Assembly (NCBI GenBank): GCA_965370435.1 | Contig: CBDUUP010000074.1 | Span: 1 to 14,514 of the forward strand | From: CBDUUP01 sp965370435 | Lineage (GTDB): Bacteria; Chloroflexota; Anaerolineae; Anaerolineales; UBA11579 | Reading direction: 5' to 3' | Length of the DNA stretch: 14,514 nucleotides | Part shown: positions 1 through 7,176 of the stretch, piece after piece | How positions within the stretch are numbered: the stretch's first letter is position 1 | Layout: each line of letters starts with the position of its first letter | Notes under the pieces: generated by a model | What the model was told of the DNA's origin: nothing | Seen by the model: the letters and a program-made list of their open reading frames with translations, nothing else | Databases searched by the model: none | Program-made: the position numbers and the translations under genes

Positions 1-95
1 ATACAAGGGCGACAAATGCAAAAGCATATGGAGACTTATTTGGCGACTAGGGCTTACACTTTTAATAGGGTAGTTGTGTTTGTTAGCGCGTGACT

Positions 96-116
96 GGACA
101 CAGCAACGCTGTGCCC
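96..116. repeat. Short GC-rich hairpin downstream of tyrS
   Basis: Arms GGACACAGC (96-104) and GCTGTGCCC (108-116) flank a 3-nt loop. In a minus-strand transcript, the sense of tyrS, the single mismatch becomes a G.U pair, so all nine positions can pair. The hairpin lies about 30 nt past the tyrS stop and could protect or end that transcript, but no U-run follows it, so it is not a canonical intrinsic terminator. It looks like the GGGCACAGC...GCTGTGCCC palindromes scattered between genes in many environmental bacterial genomes; that resemblance is from memory. Confidence 0.45.
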
Positions 117-143
117 CTACGATGAGATTTCGGGCGATGTGCG

Positions 144-1361
144 CTAATCTTCAACGACGCGGAGGAAGCGGCGTTTTCCAGCCTGGAGAACGCCGGGATG
201 GGGGAAGGGTTGGCTGGGGTCGGTGAGGGTCTCTCCGTCGAGGCGGACGCCGTTCTGCTGGAGCATGCGCCGCCCCTCGCCCCGGCTGGAGATCAGTCCT
301 CCGGCGTCCAGAACGTCCAGGACGGTTTGTCCAGCCTGGAGGGTATATTCAGGCATATCTTCGGGTAGTTTTCGGTCCTGGAAGACGCGGACGAAGGCGG
401 CTTCTGCTTCGGCGGCTGATTCGTCTCCGTGGAAGGAGGAGACGATCTCGCGGGCCAGTTTCATCTTGGCGTCCCGGGGGTGAATTTTCCCTTCGGAGAT
501 TTGGCCCTCGATATTGGCGATCTCTGCGGGAGTCCAGCGGGTGACCAGGCGGAAGTAGGCGCTCATGGCTTTGTCGGGGAGGCTCATCACTTTGCCGTAT
601 TTATCTTCAGGCGGGGAAAGGAGGGCGATGTGGTTGCCGAGGGATTTACTCATCCGTATCACGCCATCGGTGCCCGGCAAGATGCCGAGGATGATGCCGA
701 TGTTGGGTTTCTCACCCAGGGCAGTCATCAACTTGCGGCCAGCGGTGATGATATTGAAAAGCTGGTCGCTGCCGCCCACCTGAACGTCGGCGCGCATGTA
801 GTAGGCGTCGTAGGCCTGCATCAGAGAATAAAAGGTCTCATGCAGGTATATGGCGTCTTCTCGATCCCAACGCTTCTTGAAATTCTCGCGGGCGATGAAC
901 TGCTGGACGGTGAAATTGGCGCCCAGTTTGATCAGGTCGGCCAATCCCAATTGGGAGAGCCATTCGGAATTGGAGCGGACGATGGTCTTCTCCCGGTCCA
1001 AGATCATGAAGGCCTGATCGGTGTAGGTCTTGGCATTCTCGGCTATCGTCTCTGGGGAAAGCGTGGGGCGTAGTCCGTCGTGGTCGGAGGGGTCGCCGAT
1101 CAGAGTGGTGTAATCCCCGATCAGGAAGGTGACCTCGTGGCCCAATTCTTGGAACTGGCGCAGTTTGCGCATGGATACGGTATGGCCCAGGTGGAGGTCG
1201 GGCCGGGTGGGATCGTAGCCGCAATAGACTCGCAAGGGGCGGCCTTCTTTTTCGGCTTCAATCAGACGCTCTTTCAGATCGTTCTGCATGGCCTGCCGGA
1301 GGCCATCGTCGCCATATTCGGCGCCCAACATCAGATAAGCGATTTGTTCTTCAATATTCAT
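144..1361 (-). CDS. tyrS: Tyrosyl-tRNA synthetase (type 2)
   Basis: This cytoplasmic class I aminoacyl-tRNA synthetase joins tyrosine to tRNA-Tyr using ATP. The protein is 405 residues, a full length for the family. The HIGH-type motif is HLGH (57-60), inside YDPTRPDLHLGH, as in the TyrZ-like type 2 branch. The tyrosine-site segment ADVQVGGSDQLFNI is near 191-204. The KMSKS loop reads RMSKS (236-240), a mild variant. An S4 RNA-binding domain occupies about 343-405. The frame stays open 11 codons further upstream, but the ATG at 1361 has AGGAG just ahead of it and gives the usual N-terminus, so I chose it. The gene stands alone, behind a terminator and with its own putative promoter. No T-box leader fits in the roughly 40 nt between terminator and start. 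Confidence 0.97.
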   Translation of the reverse strand: MNIEEQIAYLMLGAEYGDDGLRQAMQNDLKERLIEAEKEGRPLRVYCGYDPTRPDLHLGHTVSMRKLRQFQELGHEVTFLIGDYTTLIGDPSDHDGLRPTLSPETIAENAKTYTDQAFMILDREKTIVRSNSEWLSQLGLADLIKLGANFTVQQFIARENFKKRWDREDAIYLHETFYSLMQAYDAYYMRADVQVGGSDQLFNIITAGRKLMTALGEKPNIGIILGILPGTDGVIRMSKSLGNHIALLSPPEDKYGKVMSLPDKAMSAYFRLVTRWTPAEIANIEGQISEGKIHPRDAKMKLAREIVSSFHGDESAAEAEAAFVRVFQDRKLPEDMPEYTLQAGQTVLDVLDAGGLISSRGEGRRMLQQNGVRLDGETLTDPSQPFPHPGVLQAGKRRFLRVVED

Positions 1362-1384
1362 CCAAGTCTCCTGTACAATGCAGT

Positions 1385-1390
1385 ATTTTA
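1385..1390 (-). promoter_or_regulatory. Putative extended -10 promoter of tyrS
   Basis: On the minus strand the sequence reads TGATAAAAT: an extended TG element and a -10 box (TAAAAT) matching the consensus at five of six positions. Transcription would start near 1378, leaving a leader of about 17 nt that contains the AGGAG ribosome-binding site. The -35 position falls in the preceding terminator stem and has no good match, so the call rests on the extended -10 alone. Confidence 0.4.
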
Positions 1391-1403
1391 TCACGCCTTA
1401 AGT

Positions 1404-1431
1404 AAAACGCGCCCTCGACGGCGAGGGCGCG
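1404..1431 (-). terminator. Rho-independent terminator of the PH-like gene
   Basis: A perfect 10-bp GC-rich stem (CGCGCCCTCG, 1408-1417, with 1422-1431) closes a 4-nt loop. On the minus strand it is followed directly by TTTT (1407-1404). It lies 23 nt past the stop of the gene at 1454-1969 and ahead of tyrS, so it separates the two transcription units. Confidence 0.8.
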
Positions 1432-1453
1432 AAGTACTCACCGAGAAGGCCGG

Positions 1454-1969
1454 TCAATCACGAGCATAATAATAGCCGGGACCAGAATCTTCGGTTTTGG
1501 CAAGGCCGGATTTTTGTATGATGGTCTCCAATATTTGCTCCCCTTCTTCAAAGCCCACTTGCCCCTTTATTTCACCCTTGACCTTCACTTGACCCAGGGT
1601 GGAGAAAAAGAAGCGGGCGGAGTCCCCTGAAACTTCTATCTTTTGCCCCCAGCGTTGAGGCATGATGTGGACGTTTTTGATCTCTTCCCAGGCAAAAGGC
1701 ACGTTTCGCAAGCCGTTCTGGAAGTGGACGCCGTGTATGTCTATGCGCAGTACAGTCTTGCGATCCACCCAATTGCCCAGAGAAATGATGAAGGCAAGGA
1801 AGAAGAAAACACCCAAAAAGAGGTATGCTCCCCAAACGAGGCTTCCGAGGATCAGGCGCACGGCGATGACGGCGGCCAGGATGACCAGGGTCAGCGCCCA
1901 GGCGACATATTCACCCTGGCGGGAGATCAACAAGGGACGATAATCCTGGGGAGAGGAGATATCTAACAT
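1454..1969 (-). CDS. Two-TM membrane protein with a PH-like domain
   Basis: This is a 171-residue protein of unknown function. A short N-terminal cytoplasmic stretch leads into two hydrophobic helices (about 22-42 and 46-66), followed by a soluble, strand-rich part (about 72-153). The pattern of that part (VLRIDIHGVHFQNG, then VPFAWEEIKNVHI) resembles bacterial PH-like domains of the YdbT/YcxB sort, which sit on the cytoplasmic face of the membrane. I infer this from pattern, not from a search. The tail ends in GPGYYYARD. No Shine-Dalgarno precedes the ATG at 1969, and a consensus extended -10 ends only 9 nt upstream, so the mRNA may be leaderless. The gene diverges from the HNH gene and is closed by a strong terminator. 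Confidence 0.75.
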   Translation of the reverse strand: MLDISSPQDYRPLLISRQGEYVAWALTLVILAAVIAVRLILGSLVWGAYLFLGVFFFLAFIISLGNWVDRKTVLRIDIHGVHFQNGLRNVPFAWEEIKNVHIMPQRWGQKIEVSGDSARFFFSTLGQVKVKGEIKGQVGFEEGEQILETIIQKSGLAKTEDSGPGYYYARD

Positions 1970-1978
1970 GACTTTCTA

Positions 1979-1984
1979 ATTATA
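1979..1984 (-). promoter_or_regulatory. Extended -10 promoter of the PH-like gene
   Basis: The minus strand reads TGATATAAT, a consensus -10 with an extended TG element. The expected transcription start (about 1972) is only a few nucleotides before the ATG at 1969, which suggests a leaderless or near-leaderless mRNA. There is no convincing -35. Confidence 0.5.
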
Positions 1985-2002
1985 TCACCGGAGAAACATT
2001 TA

Positions 2003-2011
2003 TGCTATAAT
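2003..2011 (+). promoter_or_regulatory. Extended -10 promoter of the HNH gene
   Basis: The plus strand reads TGCTATAAT, a consensus -10 (2006-2011) with an extended TG. Transcription would start near 2018, giving a leader of about 58 nt to the ATG at 2076. No good -35 lies 16-18 nt upstream. It is back to back with the opposite-facing promoter at 1979-1984, so the two may compete for polymerase. Confidence 0.5.
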
Positions 2012-2075
2012 TCGCCAGAAATCTTTATCAACCAATCGCTCTTGCGGACTCAGATACGAATTTTGCGTGATAACG

Positions 2076-2591
2076 ATGATAAGCATTCTGGACAGCTCGG
2101 TACTGGTGCTAAACGCCAACTTTGAGCCACTTAATGTGTGCAACATGCGGCGCGCCTTGTGCTTAATTGTCAGCGGGAAGGCGAACATGGTGCAGGACGG
2201 ACGCGGGATGGTACGGACGGTCCGCAATGCATTTCCAGCGCCTTCCATCATCCGGCTGGAGCAGATGATCAAACGCCCCCGCCCCAAGGTAAAGCTGAAC
2301 AAGCAAGAGATCTTCCGCCGGGACAATTACACCTGCCAGTATTGCAGAAAAAAAAGCAATACTCTTACCATTGACCACATTATCCCCCGCCGGCTGGGAG
2401 GCAGTTATTCATGGGAGAACCTGGTGGCCGCCTGCCCCACCTGCAACCATCGCAAGGGTGGGCGAACCCTCCAGCAGGCGAACATGAAGCTCCCCGGAAA
2501 ACAAAAGGCTCCCCCGGCATCGGCGAGGTACATTTTTAACCGCCATTTGAAGCAGAACGGCGATTGGATGCCTTTTATTGAAGGGTGGTAA
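2076..2591 (+). CDS. HNH endonuclease family protein
   Basis: This 171-residue protein has an N-terminal segment (VLVLNANFEPLNV, 9-21) typical of a widespread bacterial HNH group, and a C-terminal HNH nuclease fold. Visible motifs are a zinc knuckle CQYC (87-90), the catalytic DH in TIDHIIPRRLGG (98-109), the central Asn in WENLV (113-117) and the second knuckle CPTCNHRKGG (120-129). All key HNH residues are present, so a metal-dependent DNA nicking or cleaving activity is likely. The substrate is unknown, and no methylase or other restriction partner is nearby. A GTG nine nucleotides upstream (2067) is in frame; I prefer the ATG because neither has a visible Shine-Dalgarno and family members begin close to VLVLN. 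It is the only clear plus-strand gene and converges on the MBL-fold gene. Confidence 0.88.
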   Translation: MISILDSSVLVLNANFEPLNVCNMRRALCLIVSGKANMVQDGRGMVRTVRNAFPAPSIIRLEQMIKRPRPKVKLNKQEIFRRDNYTCQYCRKKSNTLTIDHIIPRRLGGSYSWENLVAACPTCNHRKGGRTLQQANMKLPGKQKAPPASARYIFNRHLKQNGDWMPFIEGW

Positions 2592-2656
2592 AAACACGGC
2601 AATCTACCAGATAGATTTCATTTACGGAACTCGAAATACACTGAATTAAAAACATA

Positions 2657-2723
<67 letters not shown>

Positions 2724-2780
2724 TAATTTTATAGAAATTTGATTATTAGATATTTGTCCCGAAAAACTATCCCGTATGGG

Positions 2781-3545
2781 TCAATCAAATTCTAGTACCA
2801 TGAAATCTTCGGCGAGGGTGACGGGGCCGTCGAAGCGGTCTTGTGCTTCTTTCGCCAACTGGGCGTAATCGCCGCCGTCGGTCTCGGTCACGTAATGGAT
2901 CAGGTAAAGGCTCTTGACGTTGGCTTCCTGGGCCAGATCGGCGGCCTGGGCGGCGGAGGTGTGTCCTGGTTTTGCTCCGGCGGCCTCGTGGATCAACACG
3001 TCGGCATCTTGGGCTAGGGCGGCGATCTCTGGGCAGGGTTTGGTGTCGCTGGAATAGACCAACACTTTTTCGGATCTGACAAACTCGATCCGAATCCCGA
3101 TGGTGGGAACGTAATGATCTCCCGGCGCGGCGTAAATGTTGAATTCGGCGCTTTCCAAGACGGTCATCCTCTTGCGAGTGGGCAGACGGTGAAAGGCCAC
3201 CGGGAAAAAATTGGGCCAGGTAGACCATTCATAAAAGGCCATCAACTGCTCCATCTTATCCAGGGTGTGGTGCAGACCGTAGATGCTCAAGGGGCGGCGG
3301 CGGCCCAGAAGCCACATATTCATCAGCAAGAGGGGGACGCCGCCGATATGATCGGGATGGAAGTGGGTCAAGATGATATCGGTGATGTCGTTGAAATCCA
3401 GTCCGGCTTCTTTGAGACGCAATATGGGCGTTCCGACGCAGTCAATCAACACCATGCGCTCTTTCCCCATAAGGGCCATGTGGGTGTTTTCGTGGGTATC
3501 GTCGGGGACCGAGTAAGCGGACCCCAAAATCACCAGTTTAGCCAT
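2781..3545 (-). CDS. MBL-fold metallo-hydrolase, RNase Z-like
   Basis: This 254-residue protein has the metallo-beta-lactamase fold. The metal-binding motif THFHPDHIGG supplies H61, H63, D65 and H66. Further likely ligands are H144 (GDHYVPTIG), D167 (YSSDTKP) and H217 (LIHY), so the two-metal site looks complete. The segment DVLIHEAAG followed by GHTS (194-197) is the arrangement seen in RNase Z/ElaC and related arylsulfatase-like hydrolases. It lacks a clear RNase Z exosite arm, so tRNA 3' processing is possible but not shown; another small-ester or phosphodiester substrate is equally possible. GGGAAG lies a few bases before the ATG at 3545. It follows the ABC permease gene by 34 nt and is probably co-transcribed with it. 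Confidence 0.85.
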   Translation of the reverse strand: MAKLVILGSAYSVPDDTHENTHMALMGKERMVLIDCVGTPILRLKEAGLDFNDITDIILTHFHPDHIGGVPLLLMNMWLLGRRRPLSIYGLHHTLDKMEQLMAFYEWSTWPNFFPVAFHRLPTRKRMTVLESAEFNIYAAPGDHYVPTIGIRIEFVRSEKVLVYSSDTKPCPEIAALAQDADVLIHEAAGAKPGHTSAAQAADLAQEANVKSLYLIHYVTETDGGDYAQLAKEAQDRFDGPVTLAEDFMVLEFD

Positions 3546-3579
3546 ACCATCTTCCCGTCGAATAAATGGGCATCCAATA

Positions 3580-5001
3580 TCATTGGCCGAGAAGCATCAT
3601 CGCCACTCTCGGCGTGACCAGGGCTTCCAATATTGCAGCCCCGAAAAACAAGGGTATGATGACGCCAATCATTATTTTCGCCCATTCTCCCAAAGTTGTC
3701 AACCATGCTTCGCCTACAGATTTTCCGCTGGCGGAGGAGGCTAAACCGGCTCCCATGTGATAAATTGCCGCCCCGGCGAGGATAATGGCGGGGATTTCCA
3801 GGATTCCATGAGGGAGGACGAAGGCTGTCATGAACGTAAGGGGGGAAATTCCCAGCGGCGCAACAACGCCCATAAAATACCCCAGAAGCCCAATAGGCAG
3901 CAGAGTGATCAAAATCCCAATCACACCGAAGGAGAACATGCCCAACAACACTGCCAGAAGGATCACTCGCAGGTTGTGGTAGAAGATGATACCAATACCC
4001 TGGACGGAAAATAGAGCAATGTTGTCAAACCCCTCTACCAAAACGCCCTCCTGGGATCGAAGATTGAGCAGTTCGTCGGGCAGGACGAAGACCTTGGATT
4101 GTTCCACACCCAGCCACAAAGCGACTGCGAACATACCCGCCATCAGGAGGATGGGGGTGCGCATCTTTCGAAGTCCGGCCACTACTTCATAGCGATACCA
4201 GTTCCAGATAGATGTGGCTTTCCCTTTGAATCCCGACATGAAGACAGTCCATCCCCATTTGAAGTTGAGGTTATCCAGTTCGCGGCCCAGCATTTCCTCG
4301 CGATTGAAATGGCTTATACCGGTGCGCATCAGCAGTCCGGCGATAATGATGAGGCCCAGGATCGCCCACCACAAAATTTCATACTGCGCCCAGAACATCA
4401 CAATGCTCTCTCCCTGAATGAGGAAGGTCATGGGAATGATGATGAAGGAGGCCAGCAAATTGGCGGCCCGGACGGAGGTTGTCTGGGTGGAGACGACCAC
4501 CGCCCCGCTGACCATCACAATGGCCTGAACGGTAGTTAAAATAAATATTTGGACGATCAGGGTGGTTTCCGGTATCCATCCCACGCTGCGATATACGCCA
4601 AACAAGTAAACCAGGATGCCAAGATAACTGGCCAGCAAGGGCGGCACGGTGACGGCCATCAACTTTCCGAAGAACAACTGGCTGTCGGTGATGGGGCTGG
4701 CGAGCAGGGGTTCGATGCTGCCGCGTTCCTTTTCGCCTACGAAGCTCTCTAAAGCGATGACCAGCGAAATCGAAATAGGGAAGAAGCCCACCACCATCAG
4801 CAAGAAGGGGATCAGCCGGTCTCCGACGATGGGGGCGTCGTAGCGCTCGACGAAGGTCACCGCCTGTTGGGCAGTGAAATTCATCAACATGGGGAAGATC
4901 AAGGTGAGGGCGATGATGGGAATGATGATGCGCCAATCGCGGAACTGGTCGCGGACTTCACGCCGGGTGATGATGAGGGCGGTGCGTAAACTTTCAACCA
5001 T
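3580..5001 (-). CDS. ABC-2 type permease fused to a SpoIIM-like domain
   Basis: This 473-residue inner-membrane protein has two parts. Residues 1-230 form an ABC-2 (NatB/ABC2_membrane) permease half. It has a cytoplasmic start, a TM near 25-42, an extracytoplasmic loop, then about five more TMs, with the family's EKERGSIEPLLASPI motif at 91-105. Residues about 280-473 look like the SpoIIM/DUF95 family: a TM, a loop, then YHNLRVILLAVLLG (341-354) and FVLPHGILEIPAIILAG (394-410), the hallmark N-R and PHGxxE segments of that family. A charged linker (about 232-279) joins them. The ATG at 5001 is preceded by AGAGG and overlaps the end of the ATPase gene by 8 nt, which implies translational coupling. 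It probably forms an exporter with that ATPase; the cargo is unknown. Confidence 0.88.
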   Translation of the reverse strand: MVESLRTALIITRREVRDQFRDWRIIIPIIALTLIFPMLMNFTAQQAVTFVERYDAPIVGDRLIPFLLMVVGFFPISISLVIALESFVGEKERGSIEPLLASPITDSQLFFGKLMAVTVPPLLASYLGILVYLFGVYRSVGWIPETTLIVQIFILTTVQAIVMVSGAVVVSTQTTSVRAANLLASFIIIPMTFLIQGESIVMFWAQYEILWWAILGLIIIAGLLMRTGISHFNREEMLGRELDNLNFKWGWTVFMSGFKGKATSIWNWYRYEVVAGLRKMRTPILLMAGMFAVALWLGVEQSKVFVLPDELLNLRSQEGVLVEGFDNIALFSVQGIGIIFYHNLRVILLAVLLGMFSFGVIGILITLLPIGLLGYFMGVVAPLGISPLTFMTAFVLPHGILEIPAIILAGAAIYHMGAGLASSASGKSVGEAWLTTLGEWAKIMIGVIIPLFFGAAILEALVTPRVAMMLLGQ

Positions 5002-5932
5002 TGGACACCTCTTTATGTTCAACGACCGATACGGCCTTTAGATAAACTTTTTCCAGGCTGCGGGGCACTTCGCGCAGACTGAGGATGGAAAGCTTCAAAT
5101 CCAAGAGGGCGCGAAGCACAGCGGAGTTGTAGATTTCCGGTTCTGGGGTTTGGAATCTCAGCCAATTCTGGCCTTGACCGGTCAGGGTGACCCCTTCGGG
5201 GAAGCCGAGGTCTTGGCCGTTCAAGTCCGAGCTGAGGCGGACCTCATATTCGGCCGCGCCTAAAAGTTGGTTTTTTAATTCCTGGATGGTCCCATTGGCG
5301 ATGATCTTTCCCCGGCGGATGATGGCGATGCGGTCGGCGAGGTCCTCCGCTTCGATCAGGTTATGGGTGCAGATCACGATGGCGCGGTCTTCGGAGCGCA
5401 AAGTTCGGATAGCGTCGCGCACCAGGCGGGAGCTTTCCGGGTCCATAGCGGAAGTAGGTTCGTCGAGGAGGAGGACCGGGGGGGTATGGATCAAGGCGCG
5501 GGCCAGGGCTAATTTTTGGCGCATCCCTTTGGAGAACTCGCCAATGCGGCGATTCCGGTCTTCTCCTAAACCGAATTGATCCAGCAGTTCGTCGGCCTTG
5601 CGCTGGCGGACGGATTCATCCATGCCATAGAGTTCGGCGTAAAATTTCAGATAATCTATGGCCGGCATGCGGTTGTACAGGCCGTGATGCTCGGTGAGGA
5701 CGCCCACGGAAGCCCGCACCTGGGCGGACTGCTGGATCACGTCGTATCCGGCGATCTGGGCAGTGCCGCGGGAGGGAGCCAACACCGAAGTCAACATGCG
5801 GACGGTGGTGGTCTTGCCTGCGCCGTTGGGACCCAGCAGGGCCAGCAGTTCCCCCTCTCCAACCTGCAAGTTCACGCCGTCAACGGCCTGGAAATCGCCA
5901 AAATTCTTGGACAAGTCTTGGGTTATTATCAT
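4994..5932 (-). CDS. ABC transporter ATP-binding protein (NatA/DrrA type)
   Basis: This 312-residue cytoplasmic ATPase powers the neighbouring permease. The motifs are intact: Walker A GPNGAGKTTT (34-43), ABC signature FSKGMRQK (134-141), Walker B VLLLDEPT (153-160), D-loop SAMD (161-164) and switch histidine H190. The Q-loop position reads TEHHGLY, an acidic variant common in the NatA/CcmA branch. The last ~90 residues form an extra domain typical of drug- or ion-export ATPases of this type. No Shine-Dalgarno is evident before the ATG at 5932, although a good promoter lies upstream. It is the first gene of the ATPase-permease-hydrolase unit. Confidence 0.93.
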   Translation of the reverse strand: MIITQDLSKNFGDFQAVDGVNLQVGEGELLALLGPNGAGKTTTVRMLTSVLAPSRGTAQIAGYDVIQQSAQVRASVGVLTEHHGLYNRMPAIDYLKFYAELYGMDESVRQRKADELLDQFGLGEDRNRRIGEFSKGMRQKLALARALIHTPPVLLLDEPTSAMDPESSRLVRDAIRTLRSEDRAIVICTHNLIEAEDLADRIAIIRRGKIIANGTIQELKNQLLGAAEYEVRLSSDLNGQDLGFPEGVTLTGQGQNWLRFQTPEPEIYNSAVLRALLDLKLSILSLREVPRSLEKVYLKAVSVVEHKEVSNG

Positions 5933-5997
5933 AATTATGTTTTCGAAATCAACAATCTGGTTATGGCGGAATCAATTTTCACGCAGCGCCATAATTT

Positions 5998-6025
5998 ATT
6001 ATAGCTAATAACCCCCAGCAGGCAA
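5998..6025 (-). promoter_or_regulatory. Putative sigma-70-type promoter of the ABC unit
   Basis: On the minus strand, TTGCCT (6025-6020) and TATAAT (6003-5998) are separated by 16 nt. The -10 is consensus and the -35 matches at four of six positions. The predicted start is near 5990, giving a leader of about 60 nt before the ATPase ATG at 5932. Confidence 0.5.
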
Positions 6026-6117
6026 TGAGAAAACAGTCCCCCCTATCAAAAGTGTATGGGTAGTCTGATAAGGTGAGCGGCGTTTACGAAAATCAACCAA
6101 TTAGGGCATTTTGGATT

Positions 6118-6186
6118 TTCGTGACTTGGCGTTGTGGGGTTGAAAAAAAATATTAACCACCAAGTCACGAAGACACAAAGAAAAAC
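6118..6186. repeat. Diverged intergenic repeat with inverted arms
   Basis: Residues 6156-6186 (starting ACCACCAAGTCACGAAGACA) align with 2659-2690, with several substitutions and one single-base gap; both end in AGAAAAAC. Part of this copy, CCAAGTCACGAA (6160-6171), is the exact inverse of TTCGTGACTTGG (6118-6129), with a 30-nt loop that holds an A8 run. It lies between the end of lgt and the ABC promoter. The rest of the 5933-6222 spacer shows no gene. Confidence 0.6.
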
Positions 6187-6222
6187 AAAACTAAGGCAAA
6201 GTTAGGCCAAATGTTGATAATT

Positions 6223-7086
6223 TTATTCTTCGGACTCTTCTACTTCTTCGACTACTTTCTTGGGTTGGGGGCGAATCCATTTTTTTATTAGGTCTAGAGC
6301 ACCATGGCGGTCTGCCAATAAATAACCACAACCTACAGCCACGAAAGCGACAAAGGTCTGGTTGGCGTTGATGCCGCCAAGCTGGGAGGCGTCGAGGCGC
6401 AGGAAGTCCAGCAAGAAGCGTCCGATGGAATACGTAATCAGGAATACCAACGCCAAGTCGCCATCTTTTAGCTGCCTTCTGTAGCGGCGGTCGAGCCAAA
6501 GCAGGAGAGCCATGTTGCCCAGATTCCAGATTGATTCATACAAAAAGAGTGGATGGAAGTAACTGAATTGAGCGTACTCAGTCACCGGGCGGTCAATCTT
6601 GATGGCCCAGGGGAGGGTGGTCGGACTTCCATAGAGTTCTTGATTGATGAAGTTTCCCCAGCGGCCAATGGCCTGCCCCAATGCCACACCGGGGGCGATG
6701 ACGTCCACCCAGGCGGTAAAACTTTGGTTGTTTTTCTTGGCGTACCAATACACCACCAACCCGCCCACGATCACCGCGCCGGGAATGCCCAGACCGCCCT
6801 TCCAGATCGCCAGCGCATCCAGCGGGTGGGTGAGGTAATATTGGGTGGTGTACCCCAAAGCGACCATAGAAGGCGGCGGGGTGAAGATGTGCCACAAGCG
6901 CGCTCCCAGGACGCCTCCGATGACGACCCAGATCAAACCATCCCAGATGTAATCGGTGTTCATGCGTTTGCGTTCCGCTTGCCGGTTTATCATCCAGGTT
7001 GCGGCGACAACGCCCAACATGAGAATGATCCCATAGTAACGGATCTCAAAATTTCCTATCAAGATAGCGGTTTCGGTAAATTCCAT
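6223..7086 (-). CDS. lgt: Prolipoprotein diacylglyceryl transferase
   Basis: Lgt is an inner-membrane enzyme that moves a diacylglyceryl group from phosphatidylglycerol to the lipobox cysteine of prolipoproteins, the first step of lipoprotein maturation. The protein has 287 residues and about seven hydrophobic segments. The signature GRWGNFINQE is at 141-150; R142, N145 and E150 match catalytic-region residues R143, N146 and E151 of the E. coli enzyme. Later arginines sit in YSIGRFLLDFLR (219-230). The segment WKGGLGIPG (95-103) has Pro where the E. coli enzyme has a His in HGG. A short acidic tail (EEVEESEE) ends the protein. GAGGAG lies 7 nt before the ATG at 7086. The gene is 90 nt downstream of the CDP-alcohol phosphatidyltransferase gene. 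Confidence 0.96.
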   Translation of the reverse strand: MEFTETAILIGNFEIRYYGIILMLGVVAATWMINRQAERKRMNTDYIWDGLIWVVIGGVLGARLWHIFTPPPSMVALGYTTQYYLTHPLDALAIWKGGLGIPGAVIVGGLVVYWYAKKNNQSFTAWVDVIAPGVALGQAIGRWGNFINQELYGSPTTLPWAIKIDRPVTEYAQFSYFHPLFLYESIWNLGNMALLLWLDRRYRRQLKDGDLALVFLITYSIGRFLLDFLRLDASQLGGINANQTFVAFVAVGCGYLLADRHGALDLIKKWIRPQPKKVVEEVEESEE

Positions 7087-7176
7087 GATTTAGCTCCTCA
7101 GAATAAGATTTGGTTACGGCGCTTAATAATTTGAATTGCGAGGCTGACTTTCGGATACTGATTGACAGATGGCAAA

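Noticed and set aside
1..90. Short open frames at the left edge, e.g. 16-93 on the plus strand (25 codons)
   Set aside because: They are too short, with no ribosome-binding site or family resemblance. A gene tail from outside the window cannot be excluded.
429..1073. 214-codon open frame on the plus strand inside tyrS
   Set aside because: It lies wholly antisense to a full-length, motif-complete tyrS. Its composition reflects GC-rich codon bias and it matches no family.
6143..6150. A8 run (U8 on the minus strand) as a terminator for lgt
   Set aside because: No hairpin sits directly before the U-run on the minus strand; the run lies in the loop of the weaker inverted repeat.
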